Of a stretch of 64,000 bases of DNA, positions 1-14,480 are shown one piece after another. Under the pieces are notes generated by a model. That model did not search any database, was not told the origin of the DNA, and was given only the letters and a program-made list of their open reading frames with translations. The stretch is taken from NCBI GenBank assembly GCA_036417435.1, contig CM070905.1, positions 21,491,592 through 21,555,591 of the forward strand. The letters are read 5' to 3'. Made by a program: the position numbers and the translations under genes. The stretch comes from Inia geoffrensis (lineage: Eukaryota; Chordata; Mammalia; Artiodactyla; Iniidae). Every line of letters starts with the position of its first letter. The stretch's first letter is position 1.

Positions 1-885
1 AATACATAAGTTGAAGTTGGTAATTAGATGCTGAATACAAGTGGCATTTATGTTTAAAGAATAAAGTGTATGTAAAATACCTATTTTTTAATTGTTGTTG
101 CTAAAGCACAAATACTAGCCATTATATGTTCAATTCTCTCCTCCCACCAATTTACTCCTGCTACTTATCTATTTTTTGTATTGTTTTTAATAAAAAACTA
201 TTAAAATAATTGTAAAGCTTATTTTAAAATTAATATTAAAAAGAAAGGATTCTAGCGCCTCCTAATCTTTGCCTACCATTAAAAAGATTCACTCACTTGC
301 CATTTCCCAGGTTTCCGGCAGACTTCCATAAATTAAGATGAAAATCTACAATTCCTTAAGGGTGAAATCTTGGGGAACATGGTTGAAAAACTGAGATGTC
401 AAAGTTTTCATGTCCCTGGCACTACAAGAAAAGTGATCCTACCCTTTAATCTTAAACGATTATATCATGAAAAGCAATCCATACATTGTTGAGGGACACA
501 CATAATGTGAGTCTATTTACATTTTCGTAAGTTCACAGATTCATACTAATTTGGTTCAATCTCTGTTATCTAGCCCTTATGGTTCTACTTTATATGGCTA
601 CAAAGGGAGCTTCTCTTTCCTTTTGGGGATATTTAAATTTCATTTTGATATAGCTATTCTCATTTGTTATCAGGGGAGAGGCATAAACATCTTTATCTTA
701 GTAGCTCTTTCTTGCATAGAGGACCAAACCAACCCAAAAAGGGACGAAGATACTGTTTAGCTTGATTCTTTCCCATATCTTAGAACAATGACACAAAACA
801 GAAACAATTTTATTCCTTCAGCCTGGTTCTTCCCTGGATAAGATAGGTAGTTTCAATGAGGGTCAATTATCAAATAACAAGTTTT

Positions 886-1107
886 TGTTTGTTTGTTTGG
901 TTTTGGTTTTTTTTGCGGGTACGTGGGCCTCTCACTGTTGTGGCCTTTCCCGTTGCGGAGCACAGGCTCCGGACACGCAGGCTCAGCAGCCATGGCTCAC
1001 GGGCCCAGCCGCTCCGCTGCATGTGGGATCTTCCCGGACCGGGGCACGAACCCGTGTCCCCTGCATCGGCAGGTGGACTCTCAACCACTGCGCCACCAGG
1101 GAAGCCC
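886..1107 (-). mobile_element. CHR-type tRNA-derived SINE (cetacean)
   Basis: In minus orientation: poly(T) at the low end, then the complement of the family's head ending in ccaccagggaagcccc. A perfect 15-bp TSD (CAAATAACAAGTTTT) lies at 871-885 and 1108-1122. It is near consensus, so probably young. The two overlapping open frames across it are SINE sequence, not genes. Confidence 0.95.
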
Positions 1108-1117
1108 CAAATAACAA

Positions 1118-1190
1118 GTTTTAATCACTCTAGGAAACTTTATGTTGTTCATAAAAAGTTTTAATCACTCTAGGAAACTTTATGTTGTTC
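1118..1190. repeat. Tandem duplication, 33-bp unit, 40-bp period
   Basis: Positions 1118-1150 and 1158-1190 are identical (starting GTTTTAATCACTCTAGG), separated by ATAAAAA. The first copy overlaps the downstream TSD of the SINE at 886-1107. Confidence 0.95.
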
Positions 1191-1354
1191 GTCAGTTTAT
1201 GGTTTCCTTTTAATTTTTAATCTCTGAAAAATGTTTGAAAATCCAATGGCTTATTAAACTCTGTGAGATCATAGAATCTTTTCCCTCAAGACTTGAAGAA
1301 ATCTTTTAAGCCTATTCTGTCAGGTTAGGTATTTAATTTATAAAAGCAAATAAA

Positions 1355-1690
1355 CAGGACTTCCCTGGTGGCGCAGCAGTTAAGAATCCGCCTGCCAATG
1401 CAGGGGACACAGGCTCCAGCCCTGGTCCCGGAAGATTCCACATGCTGCGGAGCAACTAAGCCTGTGGGCCACAATTACAAAGCCTGCACTCTAGAGCCCG
1501 CAAGCCACAACTACTGAAGTCTGCACGCCTAGAGCCCGTGCCCTGCAACAAGAGAAGCCACCACAATGAGACGCCCATGCACCGCAACAAGAGTAGCCCC
1601 GCTCACCGCAACTAGAAAAAGCCCATGAAGCAACAAAGACGCAACACAGCCATAAATAAATAAGTAAATAATAAATAAATAAAAATAAAA
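1355..1690 (+). mobile_element. CHR-2-type SINE (long subfamily)
   Basis: Plus orientation: head ggacttccctggtggcgcag, then a long 3' body with repeated 'actgaag..cctagagccc' segments, ending in a (TAAA)n tail. Perfect 14-bp TSD TAAAAGCAAATAAA at 1341-1354 and 1691-1704. Confidence 0.94.
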
Positions 1691-3139
1691 TAAAAGCAAA
1701 TAAATAATGGATAGCCACTTATTCCCAACTGCTTTTTAATTTGAAACCATCTTTTTATTTTACTTTATCAAATGAACACAAAATTGGCTAGGGTTAGGTT
1801 GGGTTCAAGATAATTTCCTCCTCACAAAATTTGAAGCTACCGCTATAAAGCCTTCTAAGTTATTGTCCAACCCACTACCCTACCTCCTGCCAACCTCCAA
1901 AAATGCCTCATGTTAATCTGATCCTTGCTTACCTACAAATGTAACCAGTTTTCTCTGTAGCTTTTAGGATTTTCTCTTCTTCCTTGATTCTGAAATTTCA
2001 TTAAGGAAGTATCTAGGTAGGGATATTCTTTTTTTATTCATTCTGATCTGCACTTGGAATTTCTTTCATTCTGAAAACGATCTTTCTTCAGCTCTGAGAA
2101 TTTTCTTCATTTTTACCTTGAGTGGTTTGTTCTTGTTGTTGTTTTGGCCTCCATTCTCTTTCTAGAACTCCTATAAGGTGGATGTTGGAACTTCAGACCC
2201 TTTTCTCTGTTTAACTTTTCTTTCATAATCTTACCTCACTAATTTAGTAACCATTTAGAGGTATGTCCACACTGCTTTTTAATCTATTTACTGAGATTTT
2301 AATTTCACTATCAAATCTTTAATTTATAATTTTTCTATATATTTCCTTTTCATGAATGCAATAGCCTCCTGAATTGCTCTAAGAAATCACTTAAATTTAT
2401 CTTAAAGACTTCTTCAATTTACACTACAAACTGTTCTTCTTTGTTGATTCTTAATCTGTTGAGTTCAGTACCTCATATCTCATAGTATTAATTATCTTCA
2501 AATATTTGGATTTGGGGGTTATTGTTTTAGTCTTCTTTGTGTCTGAGAATCCCTATTCATCTGCCTGTTGCATATACAGAAGGCTACCTCAAGGGACTGG
2601 GTAAGGCAAGATGAGACATGATGCTGTGAAAGGTTCTGCAGTAGCTCTCCAGTGCCTCTTAGGAGTATTGCTCTATCTGTCCACCTCCAATGACCACACT
2701 GAACACTTGACCTATTAATAATTATCACAGTTCAATGCTACTCAGTCAAACTGGAAAATGTCCTGTTCTTTCATCTCCAACTGATCATCTACTGTTTGCC
2801 CCAACTACATGCTTTGAGACTCAAGTTGCTGCTATCTTATAGGTTGTGGTTTCTTCTGGTTGGATCTGATCCTACCTGCTTTCTATTTGAGAAATTCCCT
2901 CAAATATTTTAAATTCCCTAAGGGCATTCTTTCTTCTTTTTCTACACTATTACTAATATATTCTCTTGTCACTTCACAGGATGTTGGGCAGGAGGAGGGT
3001 AAAAATATATCTTCAGCCTGCCAATGATCCACACTGACCCAGGGAGAATGCCAATGAGCTGAGATCTCCAATACTGTGATTAAAGTTTCTCCTGTCATTT
3101 CTTGATTAGCTCACATTGCATTTTCTAGCAATTTCCTCA

Positions 3140-4560
3140 AAATGTGCTTATATTTGAAGGACAGTTTGGCTAGATATAAAACCCTTGGCTCACACTGTCT
3201 TTTCTTTGAATACCTTCTAGATATTGCTCTATTGTCTCTTGGCATTGAATACTGCTGTAGAGAAACCTGATATCAGTCTCATTTTACTTCTGGATCATTT
3301 CATCTAGTTGCCCACCAAATGGCCTCTTTATCTTTGAAATTCAGTGTTAGTAATACATATATCCTAGAGTTGAATGCCTAGGTCAATTTTCCCTGAATTT
3401 ATCAATATCAAGTCCTCTTATACTATGTGGAATAGGCTGTTCCATTGTTTTGGTTTTCTTCTTTAATGTCTCCAATTATGTGTACGTTGGCTCTCTTTTG
3501 CCTGCCTTCTCTATCTGTAATTTTCTGGCTAGCCCTTATATCTATATTTGTTTTCTTTACCTGCCTTTCTTATTTCTTATGACCCTAACCTATTCTTCTT
3601 TATGCTCCTTGTAAACTAGTCTTCATTTTTTGAAGTGTTACTATATTTTTCTTCAATTTCTTTCTTGAGATTTACCAGGTCCAGTTACAACTGCTCCTAT
3701 TATTTGGCCATCTCATCTGCATTCTTGAATGTATGCCTTGTAGTTTTCTTCAGAGTTTCAAGCTTCATTAAGTCAATTAATTCATGTTAGAATACTGGAA
3801 TATAATTTTCACCTGCTGTTGCATGAAAGAAAGTCTTTGCTATTCTTTTTCCTTTTATTGTTTTTCTTTAGAGTACTTCTCTAAAGATTTGGTGTTTACT
3901 GCTTTTTAGTTTTTCATATTTAAAAGAGCTGAATTCCCCTGGACCAGATAATACAAGGTCCCTATGGAAGTGTGACATTCTTGCTCAAGGACTTCCTCTA
4001 TTGCTACTGAACTGAATGGCTTCTTCAAAATATGGTGCTTCTGTGAAGCCATCTTCTCTATGAACCTCATCCGGTTTAGGGGGCTTCTATCTCGAGCCTT
4101 GGGCTCCCCCGGGTCCTTCAATGGACATGCATAAAGAGCCACTGTCCCCACCTGTCATAGTGTTTGCTTTTGGAAGATGGTGCTTTCTGACATCTACCAC
4201 TTATGGGCCTTGCTAGGCACTTTCCACATTGTATTTAACTGACTCCCCCAGTGGCTGCACTGGGTTCAATTTCTGCTCTGCTCATGACACTTCCATTACG
4301 ATGTACTTCTGCTAAGCTTCCTCTACATTCCCAGTTCTCCCCATTACATTGCTGTGAGTTTCAATACAGGTTCTGGGTATTCCAGTTGTTTTTGGCTAAA
4401 CTTACAAGGAATTGGGAGTTGTGGGTTTTCTTTTGGCTTCTGGTTTTGCTGAATATGTGACTTGTGTTTTTTTAAAATCTTTTTGTTTGGTTCTCATTGT
4501 TCCTGAAAGATCACACAAAGCAACAACATGGAAAGCTTCAGAACTAAGCTGCCACTGTGT
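3140..4560. repeat. Old LINE-like sequence, family unassigned
   Basis: The phrases 'ggctagatataaaacccttggctcac' (in parts), 'attgctctattgtctcttgg' and 'gctgtagagaaacctgat' resemble the conserved non-coding part of an ancient L1M/HAL1-type element. The family and limits are uncertain without RepeatMasker. Confidence 0.4.
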
Positions 4561-4739
4561 CCTTAGGAAATACAAATGTCTTTGAATTTTAATTTTTTTA
4601 ATATGTTAAAATTCAAAATGGCAAAGTAACTTTTAACCATATCTTCAGGCCTCTAACTTTCTCACGTTCCTCTCAAATTTGAATGTTAAGTGTCAAATCT
4701 TAAAGTGTCACAAACAACTCCAAGTAATTTTTGGAGTAG

Positions 4740-4870
4740 GTTCCAACTTATAACTTTATTTTCATGAAACAGAACAGAAAATGGAGGCTTATACATTGTG
4801 TTAAGTGTTCAAGGTCACAGAAGCAGCTGGTGGCTGAATTAGCACTGAAATCCTGGCTTCTTCACCCCTA
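4740..4870 (-). repeat. MIR SINE fragment
   Basis: 'aggtcacagaagcagctggtggctgaattagcactgaaatcc' (in parts) corresponds to the reverse complement of the MIR core and head. It is diverged, as expected of a mammal-wide element. Confidence 0.55.
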
Positions 4871-6307
4871 GTGTTCTGTTAATAACACCTAATGAGTTGA
4901 AAACCAAGCATTATTGAACCCAGGCTTCAGGGAACATTCTGTTTTACCAAAGTCAAGAGAAACAAAGGCCCCACACAAGGATAGCATATGCGCTATACTC
5001 AGACTACCCCTAAGTTATTCTTTTTTTTCAACCTGTAAAAACATAAGCCTCTTTTGGAAAAGAAATTTGTAACCAGTTGGAGGCAAGAAAATAAACTGTT
5101 TCCCCAACAACGTTATCTGCTGATGTTCTGTTTTTAAAAGATCAGAAGAAGTCTAACTTTTTTGGGAGTTCTTATTTTCCACATGAACAACACTGAGGAT
5201 GTCAGCAGAGAAGTGCAAAGCTTTACAGAGCTCGGTTACGTACAGCCAGCACAAGTTCCAAATTCAATCTAGGGAGTACTCTGAAGACTAATGTTTTTGA
5301 TTTTCCACCCACCACATACTCAATAGACGTATAAGCCACTCCTCTTTTCCTTACCATTCTCCTATTAAAACTACTTGTTAGTATAAATATGGCAGGAGGA
5401 AAGTTTTAAAGCAAAGAATTAACAAAAACTGGTAAAGAAACAATAAATAAAGACTTGGGTTTTAATGCCTAGATATTAGGCATAAGCTAGATTCTGTCAT
5501 AAATTCTAGCACCACTCCCCATTTCTCAAGTAATACATAATGCTTTGTTCATCAATAGTGTTACAGATTTTTTAAAAGTCTTTTTCTTCCCCATACTCCA
5601 AAAACCTTTGGACATGCGTTAAGCCAAGCAAAACTGCCTACAGAATTCAAAGTGGTTACTCTTTTGTTTGAGGTAGTACTGACCTGTACTGAACTGATAT
5701 AAAATAAGTTTTCAAAGACAGATAACAATGATAATGGGGATGATGATATGACAGCTACATACATATTAATATTTAAATGGTTTAAGAGATCGCTGTATGT
5801 AGTCTTCTTGTCTACAACATCATTCTATAACTTCTATTGGTGCTGAATTTAAACTTCATCTAGTACACGCCAAATTCTTATCTGTTTTATACTGTTTGTG
5901 GTTATAAACAAAAGTAAATATATTTCACTCGCATTGGAAGAAAAACTCTACATTTCCAATTCTTGAACTCATTATAAAATCGTTTAAAATTTTCCAGGAA
6001 TGTAGAATAAAGTTTTAAAAGGGCAAGTTGTTATTGGTATGATTTATGAACATCATAAAACTAAATCTGTTTTTCCTAATATGTACTGCTCCATCTACTC
6101 TCTATAAATTTTTTATAAATTAACAACTGTGTTTTGAGATCTTAGTATTTTATTCTGCACCAAATAAGAGAAAATAACTTTTAAAGAATAACTTTATATC
6201 TACTGAAACAGTAATTCTTTTTATTATCTGTCATAGGTATTTGTAGTAGAAACCACCAATAGAAAACTCAGAGTAAGATGTGAAATAAACTCCAAGAGCA
6301 ACAGTCA

Positions 6308-6682
<375 letters not shown>

Positions 6683-7019
6683 TCAAGTCCAACTAATATA
6701 TATGTCCAATACTAGGCTTAAATCTCTAGGGGAAAATAAAAGAAGCAGTAGGAGACACAAATCTTACTTAGAAAAGCTTAAACTCTACCAGGAAAGATGA
6801 GATGAACTATTCTCTATTCTATGGCACTCTGTTTATAACACTTATATGACTTTTACTATATACTCCATTACATTTTAGTCATTTGTGTATAGACCTTAAT
6901 TCTTTTGTACGTGTCAATCTATTTAAAGACGCATTTGGTTTTTCAAAATATTTTTGTACGCTTCATCAGAATCTAGCATAAAACAGGCACTCCAAGAATA
7001 TTTAGAATTTCATAATTGG

Positions 7020-7620
7020 TAGGAACCTTAATAAAAGTGTAGTTTAATGATCTCCTTTTAAAGATGAGGAGATATAAGCTCAAAGAGGAATGATATCATC
7101 CTGAAAACTAGTAAGCTAGTGACAGAAGCAGAATGAGAATCCAAGTCTTCTTCATCCAGCCTTTACATTATATAAAATTGACTCTCCTGACAATAAATGA
7201 CTCAGCTGCATTAAACAACTAGGGAACAAAATGAAGAACAATATATTATCAATAAAAATTAATTAGTTGAGATCACTTGTATCACAGGGCAGAATAAAAG
7301 GTTAAAAAAAGGAAACAAACAACAAAAAACTGTAGTATAAGGCCCAAAAAAGGAGTTCATGAAAAAAAAAAAAAAGGAACTTCAATTGGGTAGGACTGGA
7401 TTATCTGAAAGAGGGAAAAGGAAAGAGAACTAATATTTGTTAAATATCTACTAAATTCTGTCTATATTATTATTATGTATGTGTGTACATATTTCATTTA
7501 TCCTTGTAACAACTCCATAAAGAAATAATACCACCATTTCACAAAGTCTAAGTAATCTGTCTACAGTCACAAAACTAAGAGAATCTAAGCCCCAGTGTAA
7601 CCAAGCCAAACACTGTGTTC
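7020..7620 (-). repeat. Two adjacent MIR fragments
   Basis: At 7040-7165, 'aaagatgaggagatataagc ... gacagaagcagaatgagaatccaagtc' and at 7435-7620, 'ttaaatatctactaaattct ... cctctgtaac-like ... cagtcacaaaactaag' both follow the reverse MIR order (core, then tRNA-like head). Confidence 0.5.
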
Positions 7621-8083
7621 TTTCCACTCTTCCAGATTGTTTTCTCCCGAAGATAAGAGAAACAAAAGCAAAAATACACTAAATACAACGTGTGGGGTTA
7701 TGACTGAGATAAAGAATTCCTGCCACAGAAATAAAAGAGTTGAAGTATAAGGTAGAAATAGAAAGCCTGTGAATGACGGAGGAGAACTGAATGTAATCTT
7801 GCAAGCATTAAAGAACTATTATAGGTTTCTAGAGAAGGATATAAAATAAAAAAGCAGTATTATAGGAAGAGTAATCCAGCATTATTTAGATTAAATGAAG
7901 GAATAAAAATATTAGACAGGAGGAACAGTTTGACATTAGTGTTATTAATCCAGATATTAAGTTGATTTAAATCTGCAATTTAGTGTTCGAACTAACTACT
8001 ATTTTAAAAATTATTTTTAGAGATTTTTGTGAAGGGAAATCTTCAGCAGATAAGGTAGAAATGTTACTTAAGAAAGACTTTCC

Positions 8084-8958
<875 letters not shown>

Positions 8959-9276
8959 AAGAAAGAGTTTCCTCTGTAATTAAATAATCTGAAAAACAAG
9001 TATCAGGTAAGATATAATGTATCGATGCCATATTTCCTAGAGTGTAAAATCTGAAGTTTTAATAGGAGAATAACAGAATTTCTTGCTTCAGCTTAATTAG
9101 CACAAGTGCTATTAAAATGATGAGCAAATTACTTCCTAACTAAGGAGAAAAAAGTATGGAATAAAGATAAGACTAGAAACCAAGAGACTACAGAACAGAC
9201 AAAAAAATAGAGATAATTAATAAAGTTTTTTTTTTGAAACATTCATAGAATTATAAACCACTAGCAAGACTAATTC

Positions 9277-9488
9277 TTTTTTTTTTTTTTTTTTTTTGTG
9301 GTACGTGGGCCTCTCACTGTTGTGGCCTCTCCCATTGCGGAGCACAGGCTCCGCATGTGCAGGCTCAGCGGCCATGGCTCACGGGCCCAGCCGCTCTGCT
9401 GCATGTGGGATCTTCCCGGACTGGGGCACGAACCCGTGTCCCCTGCATCGGCAGGCGGACTCTCAACCACTGCGCCACCAGGGAAGCC
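9277..9488 (-). mobile_element. CHR-type SINE inside L1
   Basis: Minus orientation with a poly(T) run (about 9278-9297). The TSD CAAGACTAA is at 265-273 and 489-497 of the 9-kb block (9265-9273, 9489-9497). It is close to consensus, and splits the L1 at 9160-11310. Confidence 0.93.
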
Positions 9489-10131
9489 CAAGACTAAATT
9501 TTGTTTTTCAAGGGAGAAAATACAAATTGACAGTATCAGAAATGAAAGCAATACTATCAATAGAAATTAAAAACAAAATAAGGAACTATCATTGAAAAAC
9601 ATAGTAAAATTTGACCATGTAGATAAAATGGACATATTCCTTGGAAAAAATATAACTTATTAAAATTGACACAAGATGAAAGAGAAAATCTGAAAACTTG
9701 GATTCATAATTTTAACTCTTTCCACAAAGAGAAGGCCAGCCACAGATGCCTACACTCGTAAAATTTATCAAATACTTAAGGAAAAAATAGTATCAATTTT
9801 ACACAAAATTTTTCAGAAAACAGAGGAAGAAAAAGACCTCCTTTTTTAAACTTGTATTCTATTCATTTCTAACTTACATATTTTATGAGGACAACATAAC
9901 ACTGAAACCAAATAACAATATTACAAAGGAGGAAGAGCAGAAGTAACATACAGGTAGCTAATATACCTCATGAATACAGAAATAAAACTAATCTTTAACA
10001 AAATATCAAATAGAATACAGCAATATATAAGAATATTTCATAACTACAAGGGTTTTATTTCACAAATGCAAAGTCAATTTTACATTTGAAAATCAATCAA
10101 GGTAATTTTCTACATTAAAAGAGTAAAGGGG

Positions 10132-10249
10132 GAATTCCCTGGTGGTCCAGTAGTTAGGACTCTGCGCTTTCACTCCCAGGGCCTGGGTTCAATCCCTGGT
10201 CAGGGAACTAAGATCCTGCAAGCCATGTGGCGTGGCCAAAAAAAAAAGT
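10132..10249 (+). mobile_element. Short CHR-related SINE (tRNA head plus A tail)
   Basis: A short form: gaattccctggtggtccag through 'gccatgtggcgtggcc' and A10. TSD AAAAGAGTAAAGGGG / AAAAGAATAAAGGGG (one mismatch) at 10117-10131 and 10250-10264. The B box reads GGTTCAATCCC. Confidence 0.92.
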
Positions 10250-11814
10250 AAAAGAATAAAGGGGAAAAATACACAATCTTATCAATATATATATTGTAGA
10301 ACAAGCACTTGATAAACCCAACAAATACTCATGAGGAAGAGCTCACAGCAAGCTAGGAATAGAAATGAACTTCCTCAATCTGATAAAGAATGTATGAAAA
10401 TCCTAAATCTAATTTTCCCTTTAATGGTGAAATACAGAATGCTTTCCTGCTAAGATGTGAAACAAAATAAGGATGTCTATTCTCATCTCTTCTATTTAAT
10501 ACTGTACTGGAAGTCCAAATCAGTGCAATAAGGCATTAAAAAATAAAATTAAAAGTTATGACAGAAAAAGAGAGTGGAAAGAAAGAAGTTAAAATTGTCT
10601 CTATTCAGAGATGACAGGACTATTTGTTTAAAACATCCTAAGAAATCAACATATAACAGAAGAGAAACCGTTAGAAATAATAAGTGGACTTAGAAAAGTG
10701 ACATGATACAAACAAGCTGAAAATTAAAAATGTTTAAGTTTCATTTACAGTAGCATGGAAAAACAAAATACACTGGGATCCATATAATAAAAATAAAAAG
10801 GACCTCTAATCTGCAAACTCCGAGTGCTGGGAGGTAATGAATAAGACTGAAATAAATGGAAATTTAACCCTGTTCATGCATTAGAAGGCTCAGTATCATT
10901 AAGACATCAATTATCTCCAAATTGATTTATAGACTGAATACATTTCCAATCATAAGTCCAACAGTTTTAGAAACTGACAATATGATTCTAAAATTTATAT
11001 GAAGATGTAAAGGACCTAGAAGAGTCAAAATAATTTTTAAAAAGAACAAAAGTGTCTTACATTACTTGACCTGAAGGAGTGTCATACTGGAATATGAATA
11101 GACCAAAAGATCATGGAGCAGATTGGAGTGTCCAAAGAGAGACATACACTTACATGCTCAATTGATTTTTGAGAAAGGTGCCAAAGCAGTTCAACAGGGA
11201 AAGAAGACAGGGAGCGACCAGGACTCTCATAAATTTCTGGAAGGAATATAAAATAGTACAACCACTTTGGGAAAAGCTTTAACAGTTTCATCAATGGATG
11301 CTAAAAGGGCAAAAGTTTGATGAGTAACAGAATATTTTCATAGTCTCAAAATGTCTCCTCACAAGTTACTTATTAATATGGAGTGGGAAATCTGGTGAGC
11401 ACCCTTCTTAACCAAGTGATCAAAGCTAACATCAGACAAACTGACATGATGTGCCTGTCTCCTGACAGGACATACTTAGGAGGACCTGATGTCCTCCACA
11501 TGGCATTCCTGCTAAAAATGCTTAACCTATATCCAATCCTGGGGAAACATCAGACAGATCAAATTGAAGGATAGTCTACAAAACAATTGCCCTGTATTCT
11601 TCAAAATTGCCAAGGTCAAGAAAGACAAAGAGAAGTCAAGGAACTGTTCCAGACTAAAGGACACTAAAGAAACATGACACTGAAATGTACTGCATGATCA
11701 TGAATTGAGTCCTGGGTCAGGGATAGAGGTTGGGGGTAACAGTAAGATACCTATAAAGGACATTACTAAGGCATTATTTGGGTAACTGTTTATATGTGAA
11801 AAGGGAATGTGGAT

Positions 11815-12870
11815 TAAAGCAGCAGTTCTCAGTGCAGTCTGGGGTCTTCAGGGATTCTACAAAGTCAAAGTTATTTTCATAACAATACTAAGATAAAAAA
11901 ATGTGTCTTTTCACTCTTACTCTCTTATAAGTGTGATATTTTCCAGCGGCTACATGACTTTTGATGTAACAACAGACTGAATGCAGAAGCAGATATGAAT
12001 CTGGCTGCCTTCTATTAAGTCACAAAGAGATTTAGAAAACTATAAAACAGTGCTACTTGATATATGATGGTTGTCTCAAGGAAAAGCATTTTATGCAATT
12101 GTTTGAGCTGCAAGCTGATGTAGCTGCTTTTTCCAGGAAACATCATATTTACTCAAAAGAAAACTAACAATCCAAGTATGGTTATTCAGACATTTTCTGA
12201 AAAATAAATGAAGTAAGTATGTTATTCTTGAAGAAAAACAACTGATAAAATTTGTTGCCAATAATAAAATGCACATTTTTAAGCAAATTCAGAATTTTAG
12301 AAAACTTCTACCTGACACTGCGATCTTGACACCTTCCCAACACTTAAAAGATTTTTCTAATGAGAGTGATCATATGTGGTTTGGGGGATAGTGTATAATA
12401 ATATGTCAACATTTGAAGACCTGCGTACCTCAGGGAACCAATATTTTTCACGTGACCAACACACTGAGCAAAAAAACAAGCATGGGTAAAAGATCCATTC
12501 AAAGAGCAACACAGATCAGTGGATTTTAATGTAACAGAATTACAAAACATTAGCTGACATGGTTTCAGAGACTATAGTGCAATTATTTTTAAGAAGCAAA
12601 CAACGACTTGTCAATTTGGGGTATAAGATCAAAAAAGTACATGTGCTATTATATAAAAAGGCTACTATTAATGTAATAGTTTCCTTTCCAAGAATGTATC
12701 AATGTGAGGTCCAATCTTCATGTATCTCACATAAAACAACATGTTGCAAAAGATTAAATGCAAAAGCACATATGAGAATCTAGCTGTCTTCCACTAAGCT
12801 AGATATTAAAGAGATTTATAAAAATGCAAAATTAAAAATACAATTTGTCTTGAACTGATAAAAACTTACA
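11815..12870 (+). mobile_element. hAT-like DNA transposon fossil (Zaphod-like, family tentative)
   Basis: Begins 'gcagttctcagtgcagtctg' and contains 'caaagttattttcataacaa', 'tttccagcggctacatgac' and later 'gttgtctcaaggaaaagca' and 'agtggattttaatgtaacag'. Several of these blocks recur in the same order at 48600-49610, which shows that both are copies of one dispersed element. It has no intact transposase. The hAT-Tip100/Zaphod name is from memory. Confidence 0.55.
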
Positions 12871-13629
12871 TGCATATCTACATGAACATTTAAAATAATT
12901 ATTCTAAAAACTGAGCCATTCTATTATCTTTCAATCTACTACATGAGCTATTAGATACATTATTTAGTCTAAGTAAATTAAAGTGAATTAAATTAATTTT
13001 GGTTTTTCTGTGTGATTCGATATTTTTATAGATTATTCTCCATTTAAAGTGAGTATCAAATAACGGTTGTATTTCCCTGTGCTGTACAATATATCCTTGT
13101 TGCTTAATTATTTTATACATAGTAATTTTGCTTTTTAATTGCATATCATACTTTTAAAACATATGCACTGGGGTATCATCAAACAATAAAACTTGTACTT
13201 ACTGGTGTAAAAAACAAAATGAAACTCTGTTCAATTTTGGAAGGAATGAGCATATTGCTGGAGCCATACATCCTCATTCACTTCACTGCTGGGTCAACAA
13301 AAGATTATTAGGTGTTTAAATGAAGAAAGTGGTAATAAATTATAATTAATCTGAATTCCAGTACTGGATCACCACTTTACTTATCTCTATGGACTTCAAA
13401 ATAACAGAAAAAAAGTATTCTCATCAAAATAATTTCTGCATGTTCCCAGCACTAGTTTTAAATAATTATTAATTGCATTCTAAATATAACTTAGAATATT
13501 ACATTAACATTACTTTTGAGGACCCCTGTAATCCATCGCCCTTTCCTGCCAAAACAGCCACTCTCCTGAATTTTGTATTTGTCATTCCTTTGCTTTTCTC
13601 CAGCATTAATTTTTTATTTAACTTATCTG

Positions 13630-13900
13630 AACTATTTACTCACTAAAGAGTAAGCATATGATCCATGCCTTAAGGAATTCAGAGTCTCCATAGGGAAACA
13701 GAAATGTAAACCAATCATTATAGTAACCCATTCAAGGATGTAAGGGGTTAAGTGTTCACACCTAAGGAAGCTTCTAATTCTGGTTAGGGAAGTCAAGAAA
13801 GGCTTCACAGAGGAACTGAAGTCTGAACTGTGTTTTAAACAGTAAGTAGGCATACACTACATAAAAGCTGGGTGCACAGGAGGAGCAGCCTCTGTTAATT
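13630..13900 (+). repeat. Old dispersed repeat, unassigned
   Basis: 'ccttaaggaattcagagtct' and 'agggaagtcaagaaaggctt' followed by 'gaactgaagtctgaactgtg' match a widespread mammalian repeat pattern ('aggaaggcttc..gagctgag'). Similar pieces occur at 18770-19100, 19370-19510 and 62700-63130. Confidence 0.45.
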
Positions 13901-14049
13901 CCAAACTGGGAAAACACTATTACAAAGAACACAGGTGAGAACGTTGAATAATTCTAGCAACTATAAGTATGGCTAGCACATAAAGTCAAAAAATGAGGCT
14001 AGAAAAGTAGATGGGGACCAAATTATGAGAAATTTCAAGTTTTTACTCT

Positions 14050-14480
14050 AAGCAAAAGGAACTAAGGTAGATAAAACTTCATTATTGTTGTTGCTGTTAT
14101 TACTCACATTTCCCTGTATCTATGCCCTTGGATAGTGCTGCCCATCACCCAATAACTGTGGATTTGGTCACATGACTTCTTTTGGGAAAATGGGACAATA
14201 ATATATCTGATTGAGCGCTCATGTCTACTTCATCCTCCTTGCAGCCCTGCCCCTACACGAGAACAAGACTCATGCTAGCCAACAGGAAGGTGAGTGGCTA
14301 TGTAGAACAGAGCCAAGTAGTCTCGGAAGCTAATCTAGACTAGCTGACAGTCAGCTGACTCCCAGCACATGAGTGAGCCCAACCAATCTACAGACTTGTG
14401 AAAAAAAAAAAATGCTTATTACTATATGCCACTAAAGTTTTGTGGGTGATTGTAATGTAATATATGGAATGCAGTAGATA
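14050..14480 (+). repeat. Possible LTR (MaLR-type) remnant
   Basis: 'ggtcacatgacttcttttgg', 'agcagagcc'-like text and the terminal 'gccactaaagttttgtggg' resemble old non-autonomous LTR elements of mammals. No internal retroviral gene is present. Family uncertain. Confidence 0.35.

Larger units (their letters stand above)
9160..11310 (+). mobile_element. L1 ORF2-derived fragment, antisense to MKLN1, interrupted by two SINEs
   Basis: Old L1 reverse-transcriptase region in plus orientation. Landmarks in ORF2 order are 'aaaccactagcaagactaat' (9256), 'tatttaatactgtactggaa' (10492), the 'cagagatgacaggac' segment (10605) and 'ggtcaattgattttt'-like text at 11158. It is full of stops and indels and encodes nothing intact. 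SINEs at 9277-9488 and 10132-10249 are later insertions into it. Confidence 0.8.

Noticed and set aside
870..1164. Overlapping open frames in several frames on both strands, also at 9.3, 16.4, 17.0 and 20.6-21.0 kb
   Set aside because: All lie on CHR-type SINEs. GC-rich SINE bodies give chance open frames, and the same peptides recur at each copy.
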